Part shown: positions 41,591 through 48,927 of the stretch, in pieces
How the letters are laid out: each line of letters starts with the position of its first letter
Position numbering within the stretch: position 1 is the first letter of the stretch
Assembly: GCF_001563265.1 (NCBI RefSeq)
Contig: NZ_CP005089.1
Coordinates: 1 to 53,908, forward strand
Length of the DNA: 53,908 bases
Direction: 5' to 3'
Origin: Sphingobium sp. TKS
GTDB taxonomy: Bacteria; Pseudomonadota; Alphaproteobacteria; Sphingomonadales; Sphingomonadaceae
Program-made: the position numbers and the translations under genes
The notes under the pieces: model-generated
What the model saw: only the letters and a program-made list of their open reading frames with translations
Database searches by the model: none
What the model was told of the DNA's origin: nothing

Positions 41591-42256
41591 TTACGAACCA
41601 ATCCGCGCGTGTTGGGCGCGGCCGAAAACATCCCACGCAGGCGGTGCAGGCGGTGGAGCCGCCTCCATGTTCTCCGCTGCGATTTCCGCCAGCTCCACCG
41701 GCACACGACCGGCGCCAGTGTCGCTCACGGCGGCGCTGGCGGGCTGATCGCCCACGATGACAGTCGGGATTGCGGTCGCAGGCCGACCGCTGACGCGGCG
41801 ACCTGCATTCTCCACGCGGGCGACATAGCCGTTGCGGAAACCTCTCGATTGAGAGCCTGTGTTATACATGCTGAGTGCGACCCGAAGGGCCTCTTGCGGG
41901 GTGCGACCCGTCTTGGCCGAACGGAAATTGGACAGGAGCACACGGCCTGCCGCTTCGACATTGGCGCACTGCTTGAAAACAGTGTCCCACGTCAGGCCGA
42001 GCCAGCCCATGTTGCGTGAATTGATTTGGCCGAGGCCGAGATCCACGCTGTAGCCGCGCGCAACATAAGAGCGCGCGGTTGCGATAGCCTCCGCCTCATT
42101 GCGCGGACGGCGCGGCTGACTGGCCACGCCGTTGACGTTGATCGCAAAAACATAGTTGGAAGATTCCGCATCCACGATCGCGGCGATCGTATGCGGCGCT
42201 ACCGCTGGGGCGCATTGCGCCGCCAGCGAAAGAACGGCTCCGGTTTCGAGGAACAC
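41591..42256 (-). CDS. virB1: VirB1 lytic transglycosylase
   Basis: 221 residues. The SLT-like catalytic domain has the Glu in IAAIVDAESSNYVFAINVNG and the downstream GYSVDLGLGQINSRN block. It clips peptidoglycan to let the channel pass. The C-terminal 70 residues are Pro/Ala-rich. It is second in the operon. Confidence 0.9.
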   Translation of the reverse strand: MFLETGAVLSLAAQCAPAVAPHTIAAIVDAESSNYVFAINVNGVASQPRRPRNEAEAIATARSYVARGYSVDLGLGQINSRNMGWLGLTWDTVFKQCANVEAAGRVLLSNFRSAKTGRTPQEALRVALSMYNTGSQSRGFRNGYVARVENAGRRVSGRPATAIPTVIVGDQPASAAVSDTGAGRVPVELAEIAAENMEAAPPPAPPAWDVFGRAQHARIGS

Positions 42257-42270
42257 GTTCCCGCTCCCGG

Positions 42271-42594
42271 TCAGTTGCGCGGCTGATAGTAGGTCTGTTG
42301 CCGCCCGTCAGTCCAAGTGACCGTCAAGCGACCAGGCCTCCCATCATCCGGCTTCTTGTATTTTGTCTTGGCGATACCCCCGCCCGTGCATGTCGGGAAG
42401 CTGCCGCCGAGAGCCAGCACCCGCCACAGTTTCGTTATCGGTGGAACACAGGCTGGATATTGCGTCGGACCACCCGGGTTGGAGATGCACAGAACAACCT
42501 CACATGCCCAAGTATTATCCGACGCTACAGCGGGGGTCGATTGCACCGCAGCCCCCACCAAGGCGGCCGCGAGCGCGAAATTAAAAGCTTTCAT
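42271..42594 (-). CDS. TrbM/KikA/MpfK-type periplasmic transfer protein
   Basis: 107 residues from the ATG at 42594 (GAGGGA upstream), with a signal peptide (FALAAALVGAAVQSTPAVA). The mature part has the family Cys pattern ACEVVLCISNPGG, PACVPPITKLWRVL, FPTC. Members appear in IncN/IncP transfer operons. First or second gene of the virB operon. Confidence 0.8.
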   Translation of the reverse strand: MKAFNFALAAALVGAAVQSTPAVASDNTWACEVVLCISNPGGPTQYPACVPPITKLWRVLALGGSFPTCTGGGIAKTKYKKPDDGRPGRLTVTWTDGRQQTYYQPRN

Positions 42595-42653
42595 CGCTTT
42601 CTCCCTCGTCATCGAGATTTATGCACATATCACGATGAGGGGGAAAGGGAAGC

Positions 42654-42962
42654 CTAAAACGCCAATTTGTTGCTGCATTGTTTGTCGGGGACCAATCGGA
42701 TATGGTCATCCTCATATCCGTAATCGAGCACGACATGCCGCACGGCACTTGACAGTCGCTTGTATGTTTTAAGCGTCGGTTGCTCGAATAGGCAGACATT
42801 CAGCCACTTATCGCCATGCCACGATACTTTAACGTTGATGATCCATTCACTCGACGGCAACTGCGCAATCTCGACCGCTTGGATCATTCCCCCAGCGGGG
42901 CGGCGGGTGGTTAGTTCGCGTTCCAGGATCGGATCATACTGCCAATCGTCGCTATGCGGCAT
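42654..42962 (-). CDS. Hypothetical protein at the head of the transfer region
   Basis: 102 residues, soluble, beta-rich (EWIINVKVSWHGDKWLNVCL, HVVLDYGYEDDHIRLVP). It starts 20 bp from the divergent regulatory region. Similar small genes often lead plasmid virB operons, but no function is known. Confidence 0.6.
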   Translation of the reverse strand: MPHSDDWQYDPILERELTTRRPAGGMIQAVEIAQLPSSEWIINVKVSWHGDKWLNVCLFEQPTLKTYKRLSSAVRHVVLDYGYEDDHIRLVPDKQCSNKLAF

Positions 42963-42987
42963 CGTGATTTATTCCCTTTTACCGATA

Positions 42988-43003
42988 AGGATATGTCTAT
43001 CCT
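42988..43003. promoter_or_regulatory. Inverted repeat at the transfer-operon promoter
   Basis: AGGATA-N4-TATCCT, 26 bp upstream of the first transfer-region start codon. A possible operator for the minus-strand operon. Confidence 0.5.
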
Positions 43004-43065
43004 CGCTTTGACGGCGAGGGCAACCCGGCTTGTCCTCTCTTGCCGTGCAACCACATTACAGCCAT

Positions 43066-43085
43066 TAAGCGTGTCAACACGCTTA
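43066..43085. promoter_or_regulatory. Operator palindrome upstream of the ribbon-helix-helix gene
   Basis: TAAGCGTGTCAACACGCTTA: arms of 9 bases and, on the minus strand, an internal TTGACA that could be a -35 box. Eight bases of each arm are identical to the palindrome at 53616-53637 next to rep. Confidence 0.8.
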
Positions 43086-43121
43086 TTCCGGCACCACATC
43101 AACCTCTTGTGTTTTAGACCT

Positions 43122-43370
43122 ATGGCTCGCCCGAAAAGACAGGAAGACCCCCTTCTCCCGGTTCCCTTGCCCCGGCGTCGGCCGAGCCGCGCGAACACGC
43201 GCAATCTCGCAGCGTCGGTGAAACCCGAGCTGGCGGCAGAGATCAAAAACCTTGCTGAGCGCGAACAAACGTCCGTTGCCGCCCTGGTCGAAGAGGCGAC
43301 GATTAATCTCTTGAAAGCACGCGGGATCGAATATCCCGACTATCTGCGCCACTACCGCAAGTTGGCGTGA
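43122..43370 (+). CDS. Ribbon-helix-helix (CopG-like) regulator
   Basis: 82 residues. A basic Pro/Arg-rich arm (PLLPVPLPRRRPSRANTRN) is followed by a ribbon-helix-helix: NLAASVKPELAAEIKNLAER then TSVAALVEEATINLLKARG. The family binds DNA as dimers at palindromes; a good palindrome lies 37 bp upstream. In the ancestral plasmid, before the 10.2-kb insertion, this gene lay directly before the rep control region. It is therefore a candidate copy-number or transfer/replication repressor. Antitoxins share this fold, but no toxin follows. Confidence 0.8.
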   Translation: MARPKRQEDPLLPVPLPRRRPSRANTRNLAASVKPELAAEIKNLAEREQTSVAALVEEATINLLKARGIEYPDYLRHYRKLA

Positions 43371-43450
43371 CGAGCGCGTTATAGGCCCAGTCGGCCCGAA
43401 GCTGCGATTTTGGCCAGGTTGAAGAACGAACACTGAACGCTTGATTGATT

Positions 43451-44323
43451 CTACCAGGACCGTTGCTGACCACCGACCTCGTAGATATCGGCTTCCATGG
43501 AGCAATTGTAGCTCTCTGCGATGTTGAACATCTCGGAGAGGAGGCTTTGGATTTCCTCATCAAGGGAAATGCCATCCGGATCGGGGTCATAGGCGACGGT
43601 CAGTTTGTAATCACAATTGCCGTTTTTTACCATGGCGTAGTCGCGTTCCAGCATCGCCTCAATCCGCTCCCGAGCGGGTTTTCTACCTCTTCCACGCTTG
43701 TTGAAGTTCTCGATAATCAGATGCAGGGCGATGCTGGCAGTGGGCGGCTTTTCCGGCAGTTTGGTCTGTGACGGAATAATGTCGAGCGCCCGATAGACGG
43801 TCATTCGTGAGACCTTCAGGTCGCGGGCAACGCGGGCCTTGCTGGCGCCGGCGGCAAGGCGACGGCGGATTTCATCGTCATCGACGTTCTTCTTCCGGCC
43901 TTTGTAAACGCCTTCGGCGCGCGCCGCTTCGATCCCGGCGCGCTGACGATCCTTGATGAACTTCAGCTCCATATCGGCGACCATGCCGAGTATGGTGATG
44001 ACCATTCGCCCCATGTCGCCCGCCGTCGTCACCTCTGGCTCAAGGATGCGCAGCGAAGCTCCCTTTTCATCAAGCTCATGCACCAGGTTCAGGACATCGC
44101 GCGTGGAGCGGCCGAGCCGGTCGAGCCGCAGCACGACCAGCTCGTCGCCGGTGTGCATAAACTGCATGATCGTTTCCAGTTCCGTGCGCCCGCTCCGCGA
44201 GGCCCCCGATCCGGTCTCGGAACGGATAATTTCGCAACCTGCATTCTTGAGGCGGCCAATCTGGATATCCAGATCCTGGTCCGTGGTGCTGACGCGGGCA
44301 TATCCGATACGAGCCAAGTGCAA
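43451..44323 (-). CDS. tnpR: Tn3-family serine resolvase with C-terminal extension
   Basis: 290 residues. The catalytic domain has RIGYARVSTTDQDLDIQIGR with nucleophile Ser in RVST, LVVLRLDRLGRSTRDVL and the helix-turn-helix GASKARVARDLKVSRMTVYR. About 110 extra residues follow (KRGRGRKPARERIEAMLERD and an acidic end) not present in the 185-residue class. It resolves cointegrates. It is transcribed leftward, away from its res site. Confidence 0.9.
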   Translation of the reverse strand: MHLARIGYARVSTTDQDLDIQIGRLKNAGCEIIRSETGSGASRSGRTELETIMQFMHTGDELVVLRLDRLGRSTRDVLNLVHELDEKGASLRILEPEVTTAGDMGRMVITILGMVADMELKFIKDRQRAGIEAARAEGVYKGRKKNVDDDEIRRRLAAGASKARVARDLKVSRMTVYRALDIIPSQTKLPEKPPTASIALHLIIENFNKRGRGRKPARERIEAMLERDYAMVKNGNCDYKLTVAYDPDPDGISLDEEIQSLLSEMFNIAESYNCSMEADIYEVGGQQRSW

Positions 44324-44450
44324 AATCCGTCACATTAGGGTGGCTCTTGCAGTGTATCGTCACATTGAGCGCAAACCCACCCTTTTGTGACAGACGAATG
44401 GTGTCACTCGGCCCTATCACTCTGGGGTGTACCCAAATGTTATAGGCCGA
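44324..44450. promoter_or_regulatory. Candidate res site of the Tn3-family recombinase
   Basis: Several GTCACA or TGTGAC motifs in both orientations: near 44331, 44360, 44385 and 44401. Repeated, partly inverted binding sequences are the layout expected for resolvase subsites between tnpR and tnpA. Confidence 0.6.
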
Positions 44451-44459
44451 TCAGCCGCC

Positions 44460-44864
44460 TCACGCTGCAAGCCGTCCAAAATCAATCCGGTCGTTCAGGT
44501 CGAGGTCGAAGCGGCCATAAGGGTTCACATGACTGTAGATCAACGGCGTGAGACCACGATAATCTTCCGGCGTCATCCGCCCCGCCCACTTCGGCTCAAC
44601 CAGTACGGTCTGAAGCATGCGGGTGTTCACATAACCGGCTATCTCGCCAGCCTCGACACCGAGTTGCTCGGCCAGGTACGAGAGGCCATCGGTAGGGATT
44701 GAGCCGGGATCGATCGCGAAAAACCCCAGGGAAGCGAAGAATTTCAGCTGCGCGGCGAGGCCAAGGCGCGTCAGGGCCGGCTTCGAATTTACAAAATCAA
44801 TATCGGCAAAGCTCAGGCTCCATCGTCCGATCAAATCCCCGCCCGGAATACTCCGATCCATCAA
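44460..44864 (-). pseudogene. tnpA: TnpA with in-frame internal deletion
   Basis: 134 codons. The first about 78 match the DUF4158 N-terminus of Tn3-family transposases ([38 protein letters not shown]). The rest is the extreme C-terminus ([20 protein letters not shown], then [18 protein letters not shown]). Some 850 residues including the DDE triad are missing, yet the frame is kept. The product could still bind ends or interfere with transposition, but cannot catalyse. Confidence 0.85.
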
Positions 44865-44946
44865 CCCACTCCCTATGATGGAGCGAACTGTCCTCTTCTA
44901 TGATTTCCATCGTCAATACCGAATGCCACGTTCCCAAAACGTTCTC

Positions 44947-44984
44947 CGACTTGGCCAAAATCGCAGCTTGGGGCCGACTGGGCC
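44947..44984. repeat. Inner copy of the Tn3-type inverted repeat
   Basis: Same 38-bp end as 53576-53613. It marks the right edge of the deletion derivative. The 44865-45215 stretch otherwise holds only the end of this duplication and the vapB promoter region; an open frame across the repeat (44900-45103) looks accidental. Confidence 0.85.
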
Positions 44985-45184
44985 TATACTGGTCACACCG
45001 CCGAAAATGGGAAGATAACGACGAAATGGGGGGATGCATCTTGCCCCTCGATCAGGCCCTCGACTACATCGCCAGCAACAGCATCTTCTGGATCTGGACC
45101 TGACGAAAAACGTACAAAGTCGAGCTTAGTCACTTAGACTTTTTGGCTATCAGGATTGCGGCCTTGAAAATAAGGCGATTCTGC

Positions 45185-45211
45185 ATTACCTCTATTCGAT
45201 ACGGAGGTAAT
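45185..45211. promoter_or_regulatory. Operator overlapping the vapB ribosome binding site
   Basis: ATTACCTC-N11-GAGGTAAT, with the right arm containing the GGAGG SD. It fits binding and autoregulation by the VapB/VapBC complex. Confidence 0.7.
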
Positions 45212-45215
45212 AGCC

Positions 45216-45491
45216 ATGACGACATTAAGCATAACGGCGCGGGGCCAGGTGACTTTCCGGAAGGAAATTTTGAAGCATCTCGGCATCCAGCCCGGAGGCA
45301 AGATCAGGCTCGACCTACTGCCCGATGGGCGGGCGGAATTGAAAGCGGATCGGCCCAAAGGGTCGTGGCGGGAGCTGCACGGAATGCTCAAAGGAAAGGG
45401 CAACGGCCCCCGGTTCACGATCGAGGAAATCAACGACGCTATCGCAGACGCGGGCGCTGCTGCCGGTATGGCCGGTCTGGACGATAAATGA
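45216..45491 (+). CDS. vapB: VapB antitoxin, AbrB/SpoVT fold
   Basis: 91 residues. The N-terminal swapped-hairpin DNA-binding domain reads LSITARGQVTFRKEILKHLG and IQPGGKIRLDLLPDG. The C-terminal part (PRFTIEEINDAIADAGA) would neutralise the toxin. It overlaps vapC by 4 bp, the standard order for such modules, and an operator lies upstream. Confidence 0.9.
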   Translation: MTTLSITARGQVTFRKEILKHLGIQPGGKIRLDLLPDGRAELKADRPKGSWRELHGMLKGKGNGPRFTIEEINDAIADAGAAAGMAGLDDK

Positions 45492-45886
45492 AGATCACGG
45501 CCGACACGAACGTCTTGCTGCGCCTAGTTCTGGCGGATGACGAAGCACAGGGCCTCGCCGCCGTCGAAGCGATGGAAAACGCAAGCCTTGTTGCCATCAG
45601 CGTGCATTCGCTGTGCGAACTCGCTTGGGTTTTGGAACGACTCTACAAGAAAGCTCGGTCCGAAATTGCCACCGCGATTCGGGGCGTGATCGAAGCGGAG
45701 AACGTCGTCGTCAATCGCCCTGCGGTCGATGCCGGCCTAGCCGTCCTCGATGCCGGCGGCGATTTCGCGGATGGGGTGATCGCCTTTGACGGCCAATGGC
45801 TCGGCGGGGAGACGTTCGTGTCCTTCGACAAAACGGCGGTCAAACTGCTGGACGGGCAGGGAATCGCTGCGCAACTGCTGAAATAG
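45488..45886 (+). CDS. vapC: VapC toxin, PIN-domain ribonuclease
   Basis: 132 residues. The acidic PIN residues are visible: Asp in KITADTNVLLR (residue 6), Glu in SLCELAWVLER (near 43), Asp in DFADGVIAF (near 92-95) and Asp in FVSFDKTAVKL (near 112-114). VapC enzymes cleave tRNA or rRNA when freed from VapB. The frame is intact. It stabilises the composite or the plasmid. Confidence 0.9.
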   Translation: MKITADTNVLLRLVLADDEAQGLAAVEAMENASLVAISVHSLCELAWVLERLYKKARSEIATAIRGVIEAENVVVNRPAVDAGLAVLDAGGDFADGVIAFDGQWLGGETFVSFDKTAVKLLDGQGIAAQLLK

Positions 45887-45888
45887 CC

Positions 45889-46430
45889 ATGAGGGCGATA
45901 TTCATCCGACCTGGGGAAAGCACTGGCAACGCCGGTGTTCCCTGTCACGACTTGGCGACGATCGCGCTGACGGAGCGCGACCACGAACAGGCGCGCGCGA
46001 TCACGGCGAACTGGGTCGAAGCACCTGCGCTCATCGTCACCTCGCCCTATACCCGCACCCGGCAAACCGCCGCACCGACCATCGCCCGCTTTCCCGACGC
46101 GCCGGTGAAGACGTGGCCGATAGAGGAGTTCACCTATCTGCAACCGGCGCGCTGAACGGCACGCACAGCGCCGAACGGATGCCGCACCTCGAACGCTATT
46201 GGAGCGCGGCCGATCCTGATTATTGCGACGGGGAGGGGGCAGAGAGTTTCCGCGCCTTGCTCCGGCGCTGCGACGCAGCGCTGGCGCGCTTCGCCGCCAT
46301 ACCGCCTGCATCGCTGGTCTATGTGTTCGGCATGGGCAGTTCATCCAGGCCGCGCGCGCGATCGTCGCCGACGCCCCTCTGAACGATCGGGGCAAGATGC
46401 GCGCCTTCTGGCGCAAAGGCGAGCCGCCCG
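45889..46430 (+). pseudogene. Histidine-phosphatase-like gene with frameshifts
   Basis: Starts MRAIFIRPGESTGNAG, where the usual RHG motif is RPG, and continues ALIVTSPYTRTRQTA. After EEFTYLQPAR it stops early. The continuation HSAERMPHLERYWSAADPDY lies in another frame, and later LVYVFGMGS resumes in a third. At least two small indels break it. The intact family is about 190 residues. The non-coding part up to 46872 holds the end of the 540-bp repeat and an AT-rich patch near 46620-46700, but no gene. Confidence 0.75.
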
Positions 46431-46591
46431 CGGATCAGCAATGCGGAGCGGGTGGGGTTTCATAGGGCGGTGGACCGCTGGGAATGTGCGGCGGCCGTCA
46501 CTGCCTGACGCCTATAATCTCAATCCCGCTTCGCCGAAGCGTCCAAACGGCGCGATCACGCGCAAGACCGCTTGCGGGCTTGTCGGAGCGG
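46052..46591 (+). repeat. 540-bp duplication, copy A
   Basis: Matches 47891-48430 with no differences noticed, including both frame errors of the phosphatase gene. So the duplication is recent and came after the mutations. The region between the copies holds the small antitoxin genes and parDE. Confidence 0.85.
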
Positions 46592-46836
46592 TAACGCGGG
46601 GATAGAGCCGCGCCCGCAGGACGCGCCAGACATTCTATTATTATATCGTAATGACTTAATAATGATAGCGATGTGCTATACAAATGATAGATATTATCGC
46701 GCCACTGGCCGGCCGTTCCTGCCTCTCTCAAGCGCAACTGAAAGACGATAGCCGCCATAGTCTCGATCCGGCTGCGTCAATGAAACCCCTGAATCTACGG
46801 GAAAGGGAGAGGCTATCAGAGTCGCCTTGAACATGT

Positions 46837-46851
46837 TGGCAATATTTGCCA
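46837..46851. promoter_or_regulatory. Short operator-like inverted repeat
   Basis: TGGCAA-N3-TTGCCA, 22 bp before the next start codon. Confidence 0.5.
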
Positions 46852-46872
46852 TATGGGTTTGAAGATAGTGCG

Positions 46873-47043
46873 ATGGCGACCATGCAGGAAAGGCGCGAGG
46901 CGTTCAAACGGGATGCCGTGCGCGCATGGGAAGAATATCAGGCGACCGGCCTGCACGCGACGATGGAGGAAGTCGATAAATGGCTAGAGAGCTGGAGAAC
47001 GGCAAACGAGCTGCCCCGCGCCTATGTCACTAATAGGCAATGA
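46873..47043 (+). CDS. Small antitoxin-like protein
   Basis: 56 residues (MATMQERREAFKRDAVRAWE, then ATGLHATMEEVDKWLESW). The pattern AWEEYQATGLHxTxEEVDxWL is typical of short antitoxins placed before RelE/ParE-type toxins. No toxin follows directly; the next gene is another antitoxin-type fragment. It starts 22 bp after an inverted repeat. Possibly an orphan after toxin loss. Confidence 0.6.
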   Translation: MATMQERREAFKRDAVRAWEEYQATGLHATMEEVDKWLESWRTANELPRAYVTNRQ

Positions 47044-47171
47044 GCTGCCCAAGGCACCGAAACGCCGCGTCCCGCGAGGCGATGGCGGAAATAGCGGCAG
47101 GAAAGGGCGTCAGGTTCGACAACGTTGAGGCGCTGATGGCAGACCTCCATGCGGACGATCTGCCTGCCTGA
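47040..47171 (+). CDS. RelB/DinJ-like antitoxin remnant
   Basis: 43 residues starting at an ATGA overlap with the previous gene. The end REAMAEIAAGKGVRFDNVEA then LMADLHADD resembles the C-terminal neutralising segment of RelB/DinJ antitoxins. The DNA-binding N-terminus is missing. It may be a fusion scar joining two modules. Confidence 0.5.
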   Translation: MSCPRHRNAASREAMAEIAAGKGVRFDNVEALMADLHADDLPA

Positions 47172-47218
47172 CAGGCCCGCTATGACAATTTTGCCGTAAT
47201 GGCATTGGAGTTACACCG

Positions 47219-47497
47219 ATGGCGACCATGAATGTATCCCTGCCCGATCCTCTGCGCGATTACGTGCAGCAGCGTATCGACAGCGGCCAATATGCCAGCG
47301 TCAGCGACTATGTGCGCGATCTGATCCGGCGCGATCAGAGCGTTGTCGTGGACGAGGAACGCTGGTTGAAAGACCTCGACGCCTCCATTGAGGCAAGCCT
47401 GAAAGAGATGGAAGCCGGAGGCGGTCATGATCTCCATGACGTTTGCGCCGAAATCATTGCCGATATTGAGGCGACCGCCGATCGCAAGCAGCACTGA
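47219..47497 (+). CDS. parD: ParD antitoxin
   Basis: 92 residues. Ribbon-helix-helix N-terminus MNVSLPDPLRDYVQQRIDSG, QYASVSDYVRDLIRRDQ, then an acidic toxin-binding tail. The end joins the toxin start (TGATG overlap). Forms a plasmid-stabilising module with the next gene. Confidence 0.9.
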   Translation: MATMNVSLPDPLRDYVQQRIDSGQYASVSDYVRDLIRRDQSVVVDEERWLKDLDASIEASLKEMEAGGGHDLHDVCAEIIADIEATADRKQH

Positions 47498-47793
47498 TGC
47501 AGGTGCGGCTATCGACGCAAGCCCGTCGCGATTTGCAAGGAATCAAGGAATGGATCGCGCCCAACAATCCGGCGCGAGCTGTGACGTTCATCGAAGAATT
47601 GCGCGATGCGGCGGCCCGGATCGGGACGATGCCCCATGCCTTTCCGCTGATCCCACGCTATGAACGGCATGGCATCCGTCGCCGGTCCTACAACGGTTAT
47701 GGCATCCTCTATTCGGTGCAGTCCGATCGCGTCTTCGTGCATCGCATCATCGGCCCCGGCCAGGATCACGACCGCGCCTTGCGGCTGAATTGA
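47497..47793 (+). CDS. parE: ParE toxin
   Basis: 98 residues of the RelE/ParE fold: VRLSTQARRDLQGIKEWIAP, then YERHGIRRRSYNGYGILYSV and VFVHRIIGPGQDHDRAL. ParE proteins poison DNA gyrase. The C-terminus ALRLN is normal, so it is likely functional. Confidence 0.9.
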   Translation: MQVRLSTQARRDLQGIKEWIAPNNPARAVTFIEELRDAAARIGTMPHAFPLIPRYERHGIRRRSYNGYGILYSVQSDRVFVHRIIGPGQDHDRALRLN

Positions 47794-47890
47794 GGCTTAA
47801 GCGATGATCGGACCCAAAAACTCCACACCATTACCGGCGCGTCGGGAAAGCGGGCCTGCCTCGCTGCGTCTGTGCTGGACGGGACGACTG

Positions 47891-48300
47891 CCCGCACCCG
47901 GCAAACCGCCGCACCGACCATCGCCCGCTTTCCCGACGCGCCGGTGAAGACGTGGCCGATAGAGGAGTTCACCTATCTGCAACCGGCGCGCTGAACGGCA
48001 CGCACAGCGCCGAACGGATGCCGCACCTCGAACGCTATTGGAGCGCGGCCGATCCTGATTATTGCGACGGGGAGGGGGCAGAGAGTTTCCGCGCCTTGCT
48101 CCGGCGCTGCGACGCAGCGCTGGCGCGCTTCGCCGCCATACCGCCTGCATCGCTGGTCTATGTGTTCGGCATGGGCAGTTCATCCAGGCCGCGCGCGCGA
48201 TCGTCGCCGACGCCCCTCTGAACGATCGGGGCAAGATGCGCGCCTTCTGGCGCAAAGGCGAGCCGCCCGCGGATCAGCAATGCGGAGCGGGTGGGGTTTC
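47891..48300 (+). pseudogene. Second phosphatase fragment (540-bp duplication, copy B)
   Basis: The same broken reading as in copy A, but lacking the first 54 codons. Copy B runs to 48430, where IS6100 begins exactly at the edge of the match. The last 130 bases contain no gene. Confidence 0.8.
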
Positions 48301-48484
48301 ATAGGGCGGTGGACCGCTGGGAATGTGCGGCGGCCGTCACTGCCTGACGCCTATAATCTCAATCCCGCTTCGCCGAAGCGTCCAAACGGCGCGATCACGC
48401 GCAAGACCGCTTGCGGGCTTGTCGGAGCGGGGCTCTGTTGCAAAGATTGGCGGCAGTCAGAGGTAGGCTGTCGCTCTGCGCCGA

Positions 48485-48874
48485 TCAGGCGGCTGCTGCG
48501 AAATGGTGGTTGAGCATGCCCATGGCCTCCGTCAGCGCCGAGGGCCCAATGCCAAAAGCTCTCTCCACAAGGCGCACCTCGCCCCTGATGCCGGGCTGCA
48601 GGCACCAGGGGCGAGCCTGTCCTTTGCGCAGGGCTCGCATGACTTCGAATCCCTTGATCGTGGCATAGGCCGTGGGGATCGATTTGAAACCGCGCACCGG
48701 CTTGATCAGTATCTTGAGCTTTCCGTGATCGGCCTCGATCACGTTATTGAGATACTTCACCTGCCGGTGGGCCGTCTCCCGGTCCAGCTTTCCTTCGCGC
48801 TTCAATTCGGTGATCGCTGCACCATAGCTCGGCGCTTTGTCGGTATTGAGCGTGGCAGGCTTTTCCCAGTGCTT
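48485..48874 (-). pseudogene. tnp: IS6100 transposase, 3' part
   Basis: Reads HWEKPATLNTDKAPSYGAAI, then NVIEADHGKLKILIKPVRGF to LNHHFAAAA, including the second Asp and the Glu of the DDE triad. Its 5' part lies at 52671-53045. Confidence 0.95.
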
Positions 48875-48927
48875 GGGTCGTGCGGCTGAGCGGAACAGGA
48901 AAGTGTCGTAAGGGGCATTATTTTCTT

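Larger units (their letters stand above)
43384..44984 (-). mobile_element. Deletion derivative of a Tn3-family transposon
   Basis: Left end shared with the composite; right inverted repeat at 44947-44984. It retains the recombinase gene, a res-like region and a transposase gene fused after loss of its middle. About 355 bp at its right end (44630-44984) repeats 53259-53613, so the composite holds two copies of this end. The base string after 44984 is TATAC, not TTATA. Confidence 0.8.

Noticed and set aside
30411..42594. Possibility that the VirB cluster is a chromosomal effector-secretion system
   Set aside because: A relaxase, mobC, VirD4, an EexN-like gene and a TrbM/KikA protein on the same replicon show a conjugation system; effector delivery would be an added role only.
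44900..45103. A 67-codon ORF crossing the inner transposon end
   Set aside because: It runs through an inverted repeat into unrelated sequence; no SD or family match.
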